Origin: Phycisphaerales bacterium
GTDB lineage: Bacteria > Planctomycetota > Phycisphaerae > Tepidisphaerales > Tepidisphaeraceae
Assembly (NCBI GenBank): GCA_020853095.1
Contig: JADYZN010000034.1
Coordinates: forward strand, 1-64,000
Direction: 5' to 3'
DNA length: 64,000 nucleotides
A program made the translations under genes and the position numbers. The stretch's first letter is position 1. Each line of letters opens with the position of its first letter. Shown one piece after another: positions 7,589 to 17,042 of this stretch. Below the pieces are notes generated by a model. It was given only the letters and a program-made list of their open reading frames with translations, was not told the origin of the DNA and ran no database searches.

Positions 7589-10249
7589 ATGGTTTTGACC
7601 AAGGGCGAGACACAACTGAGCGGCGACAGGCGGATTTTCATTCGCCAATTGTTGAATTGCATTCTGCTCGCGCTGGTCGCATGGGGGGTTTTTGGCACGG
7701 CTTTGGGCATGGGGGTCGCATCGGCGGCCGAGGAACACGAACACATCAAGCTGCGCACCGGTTTGCTGCCGATCACCGGAGACAACAACCCGGTGGCCCA
7801 GGCGGAACGGCAGGTCATCGCGCTGTTCCGGGCGAAATTTCCATGGATCGAGCCGGTGTCGGCGACCGGGTTGCAACTGCCCGGCGGGCAGACGATGGAC
7901 ATGGTTCCATTCATGCAGATCGCCGGCGACATGGCGCCAGACCTGATGTACGTCAACTTTCGCCAGTCGCAGACGTACATCAGCATGAAACTGCTCTACC
8001 CGCTGGATGAGTACGTGGAGGCGGCGGCGAAGGTGCATCCGGCCGACGGTTCGGCATTGACCACCGAACAATATCGCAAAATGCTGGAAAAAGGGGCGGG
8101 TTGGCCGGAGCTGTCCAAGCGATTGGCCGAGCAGACCTGGGAGGTGATGCGGCGGGCATGTCCTTATGGCCAGGATTGCCCTTATCGCCAGAAATTGGGA
8201 CAGGCTCCGCTGGCGAAGCATTGGCACGTGTTTACGTTTCCGGTGCAGCCGCTGGTCATCGCGATGGTCTATGACAAGGGGCTGATCGCGGAATACGCCA
8301 AGCAGGGGGTCAAGCTGCGCACCCCCCAAAACTGGGATGAATTGATCCGTTGGGCGAAGATCATGACCAACCCGCCATTTGAATACGGCATGGCGTGGGC
8401 GACCAACATGGCCTCGTGGCAGTTTTTGTCATTTTTGTATTCGGCCGGCGGATACGTGGTGAAACAGGATGACAATGGGGATTGGCGCTGCGTGATCGAC
8501 AGCGACGAGGCGGCCGAGGCGGCGTGGTTTTACGCGCGGCTGCGGCTGGAAAAGGTGGTTCGCGGCGGGCGGACGTATCGGGGCGTGGTGGTTAACGAGG
8601 AAAACATCGATCCGAGCATCCGGTTCGCCTATTCGTACACCTACCTGGACTCGCAGTTTTTCTCGCAGGCGGGGGATTTGAGCAGCAAAGGGGTGGGCGC
8701 GGTGCCGGCGGGGCCGACCGGGCTTTCTCGCAGCGAGTTCAACGCCCGGATGGTGGGGATTTTTTCGGGTTTGCGGGACAACCCCCAGCGCCGGGATGCG
8801 GCCTGGGACTACGCATGGTTTTACGATGGCCCCGAGGCGCGCAAGATTCGCATGGAGTACATGGTGGAGATGGGGATGGGCCGGTTCGTTCGGCCGGAAA
8901 TCCTGCGGGATTTCAACGTAGACGGCCGTTACGACGACGTGATCCGCCAGATTCCCAAAGAACTCAACGAAACCTACCGCATCGCCATGCAGGGGGGCGT
9001 GCCCGAACCGTACGGCAAGAACTGCCAGTACATCTACTTTGAATTGAACAAGCCGCTGGGGGAGATCATCCAGAACCCCGAGATCATCGCGGCGGTGGAT
9101 GCGGGGGACAAGGTCAGGGGCAAGGCGGTCATCCGCGGAATTCTCAAACGCAGCCAGGAGTCGATCAACCAGCGGCTGCTGGGGATTTTGCCGCCGAAGG
9201 TACAAAAACAGCGGCAGATCGTGTCGTGGGTGGTCATCGCGGCGGTGACGTTGATTTTCGTGTGGGTGTTCAAACGGGTCTATCGCACGTTCCGCCCGCC
9301 CGAGGGGATCGAGGCGGGGGCATGGCAGTTCGGCAAATACCGTTTCGCCTACATCCTGCTGCTGCCGGCGATTCTGACCATCGGGATGTGGATGTACTGG
9401 CCGCTGGCAAAGGGCACGCTGATCGCGTTTCAGGATTACAGCGTGCTGGGAGACAGCCAGTGGGTGGGGTCGTCGCAGTTCGCATCCGTGTTGTTCGACG
9501 CCGAGTTCTGGCATTCGATGTGGCTGTCGCTGCTGTACGCGTTGATGTACATGTTTTTCGGGTTCTGGGTGCCGATCGCGCTGGCGTTTTTGCTGGTTGA
9601 AGTGCCGCGGGGCAAGGCGTTTTTCAGAACGATTTATTACCTGCCGGCGGTGTTGAGCGGCGCGGTGGTGATTTTCCTGTGGCGGAGCTTTTACAACGGC
9701 GACGGCCTGATCAACCAGGTGATCAACGGGCCGATCGTGGCGATCAACGCGATCTTCGGAACGCACCTCCAGATGGTGCACCAGGACTGGCTGAACAATC
9801 CGGCGGCGGCGCTGCTGTGCGTGCTGCTGCCGACGATCTGGGTGGGGATGGGGCCGGGATGCCTGATATACCTGGCGGCGCTCAAGACGGTCCCCGATGA
9901 GATTTACGAGGCGGCCGACCTCGACGGGGCGGGCATCTGGTCCAAGGTATTCCGCATCGCCATTCCGTCGATCAAGGCGCTGGTGATGATCAACTTCATC
10001 GGGGCGATGATCGGCGCGGTGCGCGGATCGTCCGCGTTCGTGCTGGCGATGACCGGCGGCGGCCCCTACAACGAGGCGGGCGGGGCGACCGAGGTGATCG
10101 GCCTGCACATTTTTTACGTCACGTTCGGCTATTTGAAATTCGGCACCGGCGCGGCGATGGCCTGGGTGCTGGGGGCGATGTTGATCGGATTCACCGTGGT
10201 CCAGTTGCAACGCCTCAGCCAACTGGAATTCAAGACGGCCAAGACCTGA
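7589..10249 (+). CDS. Fused sugar-binding protein and MalF-type ABC permease
   Basis: An 886-residue fusion. After an N-terminal hydrophobic segment (about 23-45), residues about 55-540 form an extracellular solute-binding domain of the carbohydrate type 1 kind (PFMQIAGDMAPDLMYVNF; AYSYTYLDSQFF). A transmembrane segment (about 550-570) leads to a MalF/UgpA-like permease (about 585-880) with GKYRFAYILLLPA, RTIYYLPAVLSG and the EAA loop EIYEAADLDGAGIWSKVFRIAIP that docks on an ATPase. The start is one base after the upstream stop. It probably pairs with the next gene as the second permease. No ATPase is encoded nearby, so a shared MsmX/UgpC-like ATPase elsewhere is inferred. Confidence 0.85.
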   Translation: MVLTKGETQLSGDRRIFIRQLLNCILLALVAWGVFGTALGMGVASAAEEHEHIKLRTGLLPITGDNNPVAQAERQVIALFRAKFPWIEPVSATGLQLPGGQTMDMVPFMQIAGDMAPDLMYVNFRQSQTYISMKLLYPLDEYVEAAAKVHPADGSALTTEQYRKMLEKGAGWPELSKRLAEQTWEVMRRACPYGQDCPYRQKLGQAPLAKHWHVFTFPVQPLVIAMVYDKGLIAEYAKQGVKLRTPQNWDELIRWAKIMTNPPFEYGMAWATNMASWQFLSFLYSAGGYVVKQDDNGDWRCVIDSDEAAEAAWFYARLRLEKVVRGGRTYRGVVVNEENIDPSIRFAYSYTYLDSQFFSQAGDLSSKGVGAVPAGPTGLSRSEFNARMVGIFSGLRDNPQRRDAAWDYAWFYDGPEARKIRMEYMVEMGMGRFVRPEILRDFNVDGRYDDVIRQIPKELNETYRIAMQGGVPEPYGKNCQYIYFELNKPLGEIIQNPEIIAAVDAGDKVRGKAVIRGILKRSQESINQRLLGILPPKVQKQRQIVSWVVIAAVTLIFVWVFKRVYRTFRPPEGIEAGAWQFGKYRFAYILLLPAILTIGMWMYWPLAKGTLIAFQDYSVLGDSQWVGSSQFASVLFDAEFWHSMWLSLLYALMYMFFGFWVPIALAFLLVEVPRGKAFFRTIYYLPAVLSGAVVIFLWRSFYNGDGLINQVINGPIVAINAIFGTHLQMVHQDWLNNPAAALLCVLLPTIWVGMGPGCLIYLAALKTVPDEIYEAADLDGAGIWSKVFRIAIPSIKALVMINFIGAMIGAVRGSSAFVLAMTGGGPYNEAGGATEVIGLHIFYVTFGYLKFGTGAAMAWVLGAMLIGFTVVQLQRLSQLEFKTAKT

Positions 10250-10272
10250 TTTCGGCCCAAGGAACGCACGCG

Positions 10273-12294
10273 ATGCCCATTATCAGCCAGGTTGGCGGCC
10301 GCTCACTGAAGGTCAGGATGACCTATGGCGCGCTGTTCCTGATTCTGATCCTGGGGGGCGTCTCGATGATCTACCCGATGATGCTGATGGTCTCCGGGTC
10401 GGTGCAAAGCCAGGTGGATTATCCGAGGCTGTCGGTGCTGCCGGAATTTTTGTGGAACGATTCGCTGCTGTGGGGCAAATACATCCAGTCCAAATATGGC
10501 GTGATGGAATATGCCGATCGGTTTTTGAAATCCAGCCTCGGCGACTGGCGAAACATCAAACCACTTGATCATGTGGACCCCAACGCCGAGGCATTCATCG
10601 AGTATCGCGACAGCACCCCATGGCCCCGAGAATGGGCCTTGCCCGGACACTGGGAGTCGTCCAAGGTCATCGCCAAGAACGGCCGGCGATACCGCGACAT
10701 GCTGCGCCAGGCGGCCGGGGATGACATCCAGTCGGTGAACGAAGCAACCGGCCTGTTTTACGCCGACTGGACCAGCGTGAACCTCCCCTCGGCGCGATTC
10801 TGGTCGCGCCGATTCAACTTTCCACAGACGGTGGATTACAAGGTTTTATACGAATTGACGGCCACCGCGCCCCACGCCGACTGGGTCATCGTCGATCCGG
10901 ATGGGGTGTTTTTATACGATTATCTGCGGCCGCAATGGGGGGATGTGCAGTCGTACAACCAGGCTCACGGAACACAGTACGAGAAGTATGACCAGGTTCT
11001 GCTGGCCACCCATCCGCCCGAAAATCCCAGCGAACGAACGGACTGGGAAAAATTCGTCCGCACTGAACTGAACATCGCCTTCATCCGCATCAACCCGGCC
11101 GCGACGGGGGGTTGGCGGGAATTCCTGCGACAACGGTACAGCGGCAAAATTCAGAACCTGAACCGCGAATGGAAATCCCAATGGCCTGGCTTTGACGCGA
11201 TCTCGCTGCCCGAAGGATTGCCCCGGGAAAACGCCATCCAAAGCGACCTGGGGGCGTTTGTGAAGGATGCGGCAAACTGCCCGCTGGACGCCCTTTCCAT
11301 CTACGGCCCCCGACAGGGATTTGAACAGTACGTCGCCAAGCAGAAAAACGTGGAGGTTTCACAGGTCGCCCCGCTGCCGATTCCCACCGAATCGGTCGAT
11401 TATCTGGACTTTCAAAAGAACAAGGGGTCCTTGCGCTGGGAATTCGTCAAGCGCAACTACATCGCGGTGATGGATTATCTGCTGGTGCATGGCAACGGCA
11501 TCCGCAACACGGTGATCTTCTGCTTTTTGATGGTGATGACCAACCTGCTGGTCAACCCGCTGGCGGCCTATGCGCTGAGCCGATACCGCCCCCCCAGCAC
11601 CTACACCATCCTGCTGTTCTGCATGGCGACGATGGCCTTCCCGGCGGAAGTGACGATGATCCCGTCGTTTCTGTTGTTGAAACGCTTTCCCCTCTATGGG
11701 TTGTTGGTCGGAACGGTCGCCACACTATTAGTGGGGTGGTTGTTGAGTCGCTGGCGGCCAAACTGGCCATCCTTGCTGTCGGGGATGGTGGCGGTGGTGG
11801 TGGGAATCGCCGCGGGATGGTGGTTGACGCCGCTGGTGGCGCAGGAGATTTTTGGCCGGGAGCATGGGACGATCAGCCTGTTGAACACGTTCTGGGCCTT
11901 GGTGCTGCCGGGGATGGCCAATGGGTACAGCATCTTCCTGTTGAAGGGGTTTTTTGATTCGCTGCCCAAGGAACTGTACGAGGCCTCCGACATCGACGGG
12001 GCCAGCGAATGGACCAAGTTCTGGATGATCACGATGAGCCTCTCCAAGCCGATCCTGGCGGTTTTGGCGTTGGCGGCGTTCACAACGGCGTACAGCGAGT
12101 TCATGATGGCCCTGGTCATCATCCCGGATCAGGATATGTGGACGATCATGGTCTGGCTGTTCCAGTTACAAAGCCGATCGCACCCGACGTTGGTTTATGC
12201 CAGCCTCGTCATCGCGGCGATCCCGACGTTGATCATATTCCTGTTCTGTCAAAATCTGATCATTCGCGGTATTGTGGTGCCATCGGAAAAATAG
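10273..12294 (+). CDS. MalG-type ABC permease with large repeat-containing periplasmic insert
   Basis: A 673-residue permease, versus about 280 for MalG relatives. The first transmembrane helix (about 17-40) and the remaining core (from about 412) are separated by about 370 predicted periplasmic residues. In this insert a degenerate module recurs about every 70 residues near 67, 140, 214, 281 and 350 (for example YDYLRPQWGDVQSYN; WREFLRQRYSGKIQNLN). The EAA loop ELYEASDIDGASEWTKFWMI is intact. A second insertion of about 75 residues adds two helices before LNTFWALVLPG. It forms the partner of the upstream fused permease; the insert probably binds substrate or glycan, by inference. Confidence 0.85.
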   Translation: MPIISQVGGRSLKVRMTYGALFLILILGGVSMIYPMMLMVSGSVQSQVDYPRLSVLPEFLWNDSLLWGKYIQSKYGVMEYADRFLKSSLGDWRNIKPLDHVDPNAEAFIEYRDSTPWPREWALPGHWESSKVIAKNGRRYRDMLRQAAGDDIQSVNEATGLFYADWTSVNLPSARFWSRRFNFPQTVDYKVLYELTATAPHADWVIVDPDGVFLYDYLRPQWGDVQSYNQAHGTQYEKYDQVLLATHPPENPSERTDWEKFVRTELNIAFIRINPAATGGWREFLRQRYSGKIQNLNREWKSQWPGFDAISLPEGLPRENAIQSDLGAFVKDAANCPLDALSIYGPRQGFEQYVAKQKNVEVSQVAPLPIPTESVDYLDFQKNKGSLRWEFVKRNYIAVMDYLLVHGNGIRNTVIFCFLMVMTNLLVNPLAAYALSRYRPPSTYTILLFCMATMAFPAEVTMIPSFLLLKRFPLYGLLVGTVATLLVGWLLSRWRPNWPSLLSGMVAVVVGIAAGWWLTPLVAQEIFGREHGTISLLNTFWALVLPGMANGYSIFLLKGFFDSLPKELYEASDIDGASEWTKFWMITMSLSKPILAVLALAAFTTAYSEFMMALVIIPDQDMWTIMVWLFQLQSRSHPTLVYASLVIAAIPTLIIFLFCQNLIIRGIVVPSEK

Positions 12295-12344
12295 CGCCGG
12301 CCCGACCGGCGAACCAGGCACAACCGTTTTGACGGAGCAACACC

Positions 12345-13187
12345 ATGATAAAGACGATCAGTTACTGGTCGGTTCAGGGGGGATTGGAAGGGACAAGGCC
12401 GATCAATGAGGCGCTGGCCGATGCCAAGTCGGCCGGATTTGCGGGGTTGGAACTGGCGATCGCCGCCAGCGGCGTATTGACCCCCCAGACGGACCAGGCC
12501 ACCTGTCAGCGTTATCGCCAGGAGGCCGAACGCCAGGGGGTGATCGTGCAGACGCTGGCCAACGGGATGACCTGGGGGGGCAGCCCCACCGATCCGGATG
12601 AATCCGTGCGAAAAAAGGCGGTGGCGGACGCCAAGGCATCGCTGCAACGGGCGGCGTGGCTGGGTTGTCAGGCGATGCTGTACGTTCCGGGCGCGGTGAA
12701 AATCCCATGGGAACCCAAATATGGCCCGGTTCGTTACGATCTGGCGCACAAATGGGCCTTGGAGGGTGCCAGGGAGCTGGCGGAGGCGGCCGAGAAGTTC
12801 AGCGTGGACCTGTGCGTGGAGAACGTATGGAATGGCCTGATGTATTCGCCGCTAGAACTGGCGAAATTCATCGACGACATCGGCTCCAGACGGGTGGGCG
12901 TCTATTTTGACGTGGGCAACATGATGGGCCTGCACCAGCACCCGCCGGACTGGATCAAGATCCTGGGCGATCGTATCAAGCGGATTCACATCAAGGACTT
13001 CGATTCGGCCAAACCGGGAATGGCGGGTTTCGTGGACCTGCTGGCCGGCAACGTCCCGTGGGCGCAGGTGATGAAGGAATTGCGGGCATTGAAATATGAC
13101 AAGACGATCGTGGCGGAGATGATGCCATACGATCCGACGTTGTTGCAGCGCACCAGCACGGCGATGGACAAGATTCTGGCGATGTGA
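12345..13187 (+). CDS. Sugar phosphate isomerase/epimerase (TIM barrel), copy 1
   Basis: A 280-residue xylose-isomerase-like TIM barrel. Putative metal ligands are seen in order: Glu in LCVENVWNG, Asp in GVYFDVGNMM, His in RIHIKDFD and Glu in VAEMMPYD, as in hydroxypyruvate isomerases and L-xylulose or tagatose 3-epimerases. It is 50 bases after the permease gene and followed by a second, divergent copy. The pair most likely interconverts keto-sugars or inositol derivatives imported by the upstream transporter. The exact substrate cannot be read from sequence. Confidence 0.8.
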   Translation: MIKTISYWSVQGGLEGTRPINEALADAKSAGFAGLELAIAASGVLTPQTDQATCQRYRQEAERQGVIVQTLANGMTWGGSPTDPDESVRKKAVADAKASLQRAAWLGCQAMLYVPGAVKIPWEPKYGPVRYDLAHKWALEGARELAEAAEKFSVDLCVENVWNGLMYSPLELAKFIDDIGSRRVGVYFDVGNMMGLHQHPPDWIKILGDRIKRIHIKDFDSAKPGMAGFVDLLAGNVPWAQVMKELRALKYDKTIVAEMMPYDPTLLQRTSTAMDKILAM

Positions 13188-13211
13188 AAAACATCATTAT
13201 TTGGAATAAAC

Positions 13212-14060
13212 ATGAACGGCAACTGGTTGAAGGAACATCTTGGGATTTGCAGTTGGTCATTGCACGCCACCGATGCCGATGACCTGGTGAAGCAGCTTTC
13301 GGCGGTGGGGCTGGCCAGGGTGCAACTGGCGCTTGGCCCGCTTCGCGATGAGCCGGACAAGTGGAAGGGTGTGGATCGCAAGCTCGCGGATGCGGGGATG
13401 AAAATCGTCTCCGGCATGGTGGGGACGGTGGGAGAGGATTACAGCACGATCGCCGCGATCCGCCGCACCGGCGGGCTGGTGCCGGATGACACCTGGCCGC
13501 AGTCGCTGGAGGTCATGAAAAGATCGGCGCCGGTCGCGGCCGGCCTGGGCGTCAGAATGGTGAGCTTTCATGCGGGGTTCATCCCCGCGGGCAAGGATGA
13601 TCCGGCGTTCAACAAGGTGGTCGACCGGCTGGGAAAGGTGGCGGACATCTTCAAGGAAGTCGGCTGCACGATTTTTCTGGAGACCGGCCAGGAGGCCGCG
13701 ACGACGTTGCAGCGATGCCTTAAAACGTTGAACCGTCCGGATGTGGGGGTGAACTTCGACCCGGCCAACATGCTGCTGTACCGCAGCGGCGACCCCATCG
13801 AGGCGATGAAACTGCTGCTGCCGCACATCGTGCAGTTTCACGTCAAGGATGCGATCCGCAGCGATGCTGACGGCAAGTGGGGCGAGGAAGTGGCGGTCGG
13901 CACGGGCGAGGTGGACTGGGCGGGATTTTTCGGTGTCCTGAAGGAGAACAACTGGAACAGGGGCAACCTGGTGATCGAGCGCGAGGCGGGCGATCAGCGC
14001 GTGGCCGACATTCGCCAGGCGCAGAATTTTCTTCACGGCGTATTTGGAAAGGCGGATTAG
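13212..14060 (+). CDS. Sugar phosphate isomerase/epimerase (TIM barrel), copy 2
   Basis: A 282-residue member of the same superfamily as the preceding gene, but clearly diverged (not a recent duplicate). Putative metal ligands lie in IFLETGQE, GVNFDPANML, QFHVKDAI and LVIEREAGD. Two such proteins next to a Gfo/Idh/MocA dehydrogenase is a recurrent arrangement in inositol- or rare-sugar-degrading loci of planctomycetes. The ATG at 13212 is 24 bases after the previous stop; the gene ends 4 bases before the dehydrogenase. Confidence 0.8.
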   Translation: MNGNWLKEHLGICSWSLHATDADDLVKQLSAVGLARVQLALGPLRDEPDKWKGVDRKLADAGMKIVSGMVGTVGEDYSTIAAIRRTGGLVPDDTWPQSLEVMKRSAPVAAGLGVRMVSFHAGFIPAGKDDPAFNKVVDRLGKVADIFKEVGCTIFLETGQEAATTLQRCLKTLNRPDVGVNFDPANMLLYRSGDPIEAMKLLLPHIVQFHVKDAIRSDADGKWGEEVAVGTGEVDWAGFFGVLKENNWNRGNLVIEREAGDQRVADIRQAQNFLHGVFGKAD

Positions 14061-14064
14061 GCTT

Positions 14065-15072
14065 ATGTTGAAAGTGGGAATCATCGGTCTGGGGATGATG
14101 GGCCGGACGCATTACGAGGCGTATCAGAAGATCGAGGGCGTGGAAGTCGTCGCCATCGCCGACACCGATCCCAAGCGCGCCGCCGGAGACCTGACCGGAA
14201 CCGGCGGCAATCTCCTGCAAGGTGGGTTGTCGCGCCTGCCCATGGACAAGATCAAGGGATTGGGTGATTACCGCCAGTTGCTGGCGATCAAGGACCTGGA
14301 CATCGTTGACATCTGCTCGCGCACGCCGATGCACGCCGAGATGACGGCCGCGGCGCTGGAGTCCGGCAAGCACGTGATGTGCGAAAAACCGCTGGGGCGA
14401 ACCGTGGCCGAAGCACAAAAAATCGCGGACGCCGCGGCCAAAGCAAAGGGTTTGTTCATGCCGGCGATGTGCATCCGGTTCTGGCCGGAATGGGCCTGGG
14501 CCAAGGAAGCGGTCAAGAGCGGCCGCTATGGCAGGGTGCTGGGGGCGCATTTCCGCCGGGTCGCCTCGTTTCCCGGCGGGTGGTACAAGGATGGGGACGC
14601 CAGCGGCGGCGCGATCCTCGACCTGCACATTCACGATTCGGATTTTGTCTATTATCTGTTCGGCATGCCCAGGGGGGTTTTCAGCCGCGGATTCAGCAAG
14701 CCGACCAACCAGATCGATCACCTGGTCACGCAATATCTGTATGACGATGTGCCGGTCGTCATGGCCGAAGGGTCGTGGGCGCAGGCGGATGGGTATGGGT
14801 TTACCATGCGTTACACGATCACCTTTGAGAACGCCACGGCCGATTATGATCTGGGGCGTTCGGACACCCTGCTGCTGTACCAGGGCGGCAAGGCCGAGCC
14901 GATCCGCACCCAAGGGGGCACCGGATACGAGGCGGAGCTGGGGTATTTCGTGAATTGCATCAAAAAAGGCGAAAAACCTTCCGTGGTCAACGCCTCCGAC
15001 GCGGTGCCGGGATTGAAAATCGTCGAGGCCGAGGGAAAGAGCATCCGCGAAGGGAAAGTGGTTTCGCTGTAA
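14065..15072 (+). CDS. Gfo/Idh/MocA-family NAD(P)-dependent oxidoreductase
   Basis: A 335-residue dehydrogenase acting on a sugar or cyclitol. It has an N-terminal Rossmann fold (VGIIGLGMMGRTHYEAY), the family motif CEKPLGR at about residue 110, and the C-terminal GFO_IDH_MocA barrel domain (AILDLHIHDSDFVYYLFG). I chose the ATG at 14065, 4 bases after the upstream stop, because it places the Rossmann strand at the N-terminus. It presumably oxidises a product of the two upstream isomerases. Confidence 0.88.
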   Translation: MLKVGIIGLGMMGRTHYEAYQKIEGVEVVAIADTDPKRAAGDLTGTGGNLLQGGLSRLPMDKIKGLGDYRQLLAIKDLDIVDICSRTPMHAEMTAAALESGKHVMCEKPLGRTVAEAQKIADAAAKAKGLFMPAMCIRFWPEWAWAKEAVKSGRYGRVLGAHFRRVASFPGGWYKDGDASGGAILDLHIHDSDFVYYLFGMPRGVFSRGFSKPTNQIDHLVTQYLYDDVPVVMAEGSWAQADGYGFTMRYTITFENATADYDLGRSDTLLLYQGGKAEPIRTQGGTGYEAELGYFVNCIKKGEKPSVVNASDAVPGLKIVEAEGKSIREGKVVSL

Positions 15073-15105
15073 TTTTCAGCGACACCCGATCGCACAGGCG
15101 CCCAG

Positions 15106-16215
15106 ATGCCGGCAACGAGCATTGCGTTGATCGAACAGGGCATCGCCCAGGGGTTGCACCCCGGCGCGCAACTGTACGTCAGCCGGGCCGGTCGGGTGAT
15201 CGTGGATGTCGGCATCGGCCAGTCGAGGCCGGGCGTGGCGATGGAAGCCGACACCTCCATGGCCTGGCAGTCGGCGGGCAAACCACTGACGGCGGTCGCG
15301 ATTGGGAAATTGTGGGAAACCGGCCGGTTGCACCTGGACGATCCGGTTAGGCGGTTCATCCCGGAATTCGGCGTCAACGGCAAAGAGCCGATCACGATCC
15401 GACATCTGTTGACCCACACCGCCGGCATCCGGTGGGCCAACTTCTCAACTGGTGAGGATTGGGATCGGGTGATCGAGGCGATCAACACGGTTCGGCCCGA
15501 ACCGCGCTGGACGGCCGGCCAAAAGGCGGGGTATCACGCGCTGACAAGCTGGTATGTTCTGGGGGAGATCATCGCAAGATTGACTGGCCGGGATTTTGAA
15601 TCCGCGTTGCAAACGCTGGTGCTGGAACCGGCCGGAATGAACCGGACGACCTGCTTTTTGTCGGCCGACGAACTGCAAAACAACCCACGCCACAGCGGCC
15701 TGTACAACACCAAGGATGAACCGATGAGCGAGGATCGATCCACCATCGGTCTATGCTCACCGGGATCGAGCCTGCGCGGGCCGGTGCGGGAATTGGGACG
15801 GTTTTACGAGATGCTGCTGAGGCAGTTGAGAACCGATGCGCCAGGTTCAGACGCTGCAATCCGGCCGCAGACGATTGAAGCGTTGACGGCCCGCCACCGG
15901 GTGGGGATGTTCGATCACACCTTCAAGCGCGTGCTCGACTGGGGACTGGGATTCATCGTCAACAGCCGATATCTGGGCGGGGAGATTCCATATGGATTTG
16001 GGGATCACGCCTCGATGCGCGCCTTCGGCCATGGCGGCCGACAATCCTCCATCGCCTTTGCCGACCCGGAACATCAACTGGTCGTCGCGCTGGCGTTCAA
16101 CGGGATGCCGGGTGAAAAACAAAACGACCAGCGCGCCCGCCCGATCCTGACGGCGCTGTACGAGGAATTGGGTCTGGCCAACCCGGAGCAACCAGCCGAT
16201 CATCCAAGTCGCTGA
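15106..16215 (+). CDS. Serine hydrolase, class C beta-lactamase-like
   Basis: A 369-residue alpha/beta hydrolase of the penicillin-binding/beta-lactamase superfamily (Pfam Beta-lactamase). The Ser-x-x-Lys catalytic tetrad appears in WQSAGKPLTAVAIGKLWE; the conserved ITIRHLLTHTAGI motif and a C-terminal FGHGGRQSSIAFADPE (HxG-like) follow. There is no signal peptide, so it is probably cytoplasmic and more likely an esterase or transesterase than a drug-resistance enzyme. It is the last gene of the carbohydrate locus, 33 bases after the dehydrogenase, and may remove acyl groups from the substrate. Confidence 0.82.
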   Translation: MPATSIALIEQGIAQGLHPGAQLYVSRAGRVIVDVGIGQSRPGVAMEADTSMAWQSAGKPLTAVAIGKLWETGRLHLDDPVRRFIPEFGVNGKEPITIRHLLTHTAGIRWANFSTGEDWDRVIEAINTVRPEPRWTAGQKAGYHALTSWYVLGEIIARLTGRDFESALQTLVLEPAGMNRTTCFLSADELQNNPRHSGLYNTKDEPMSEDRSTIGLCSPGSSLRGPVRELGRFYEMLLRQLRTDAPGSDAAIRPQTIEALTARHRVGMFDHTFKRVLDWGLGFIVNSRYLGGEIPYGFGDHASMRAFGHGGRQSSIAFADPEHQLVVALAFNGMPGEKQNDQRARPILTALYEELGLANPEQPADHPSR

Positions 16216-16229
16216 CCAGGCTCGTCACA

Positions 16230-17042
16230 TCAACCGGCAGCGGCCTGTAAATCGCTGCCTGACTCGACCCTCTCGGTCCTGCGACGGCGATGTAACATCG
16301 TCGCGCCGGCGACCAGTGATATGCCCGCGATCGCCGTCGGTTCGGGCACGCTCGACAGATAAATGCCCGGCTGGCGGCTATCAAACGCATACGGGACACC
16401 CATGTTGTGTTCTGGAACCAGTGCGCTGTACGCATGGGTGTCATAGGTGCGCAACATCCGTGCTGTGGGACTCGATACATTGCGTCCCAACCAATAGTGC
16501 TGTTTTGTTGCCCAGCGATTCGAGCCAACCTGGGTGATGGTCACGAACAGCAGATAGGACTTGGCGGTGTCCATCGAAACGACGCCGCCGGGTGTGAAGT
16601 CGAATGTTGCCCAGTGCCTGCCACCGGTCAACCCCGTAACGGTGGCCGTATCCAGCAGTGAATAGGATGCGATGGTCTGAGATGTCGGATAGGTATTGGC
16701 CGCCGGAATGGCCGGCACCTCGTACAACTCCATGCGCAGATCCCCGGGAGCACCGATATCCAGTGGAATTTGCGCATGCGTCAGCGTGCCGGCGGCCGTC
16801 GGAGAAAGATACATGCCGTACGCCCATTCCCCCATGGTGGTGGTGTATTGACTGCCGGTATCGCCAAATGCACCGACATATACCGTCCCCACTTTGAGTG
16901 ATACCAAAGTGCTGATGTCCGTGATCTGCGGCGTGACATTTGAATAGAGTATCGCCGCCGTCGCTTCACCTGACGCCAGGACGCCCGCGAACACGGCCGC
17001 GGCTGCAACCACACAACGATACCTCCCGACAATGCGCATCAT
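16230..17042 (-). CDS. PEP-CTERM sorting-domain surface protein
   Basis: A 270-residue exported protein. It has a signal peptide (about 8-30: VVAAAAVFAGVLASGEATAA), a beta-rich body, and a C-terminal anchor SSVPEPTAIAGISL followed by HRRRRTER. The tail continues about 15 residues past the basic cluster, longer than typical. Two ATGs (17042 and 17039) follow a GAGGG ribosome site. It converges with the serine hydrolase gene with 14 bases between them. The ligand is unknown. Confidence 0.8.
   Translation of the reverse strand: MMRIVGRYRCVVAAAAVFAGVLASGEATAAILYSNVTPQITDISTLVSLKVGTVYVGAFGDTGSQYTTTMGEWAYGMYLSPTAAGTLTHAQIPLDIGAPGDLRMELYEVPAIPAANTYPTSQTIASYSLLDTATVTGLTGGRHWATFDFTPGGVVSMDTAKSYLLFVTITQVGSNRWATKQHYWLGRNVSSPTARMLRTYDTHAYSALVPEHNMGVPYAFDSRQPGIYLSSVPEPTAIAGISLVAGATMLHRRRRTERVESGSDLQAAAG

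Noticed and set aside
15106-16215. Antibiotic-resistance beta-lactamase
   Set aside because: No signal peptide, and its place in a carbohydrate locus makes a general esterase-type serine hydrolase far more likely.
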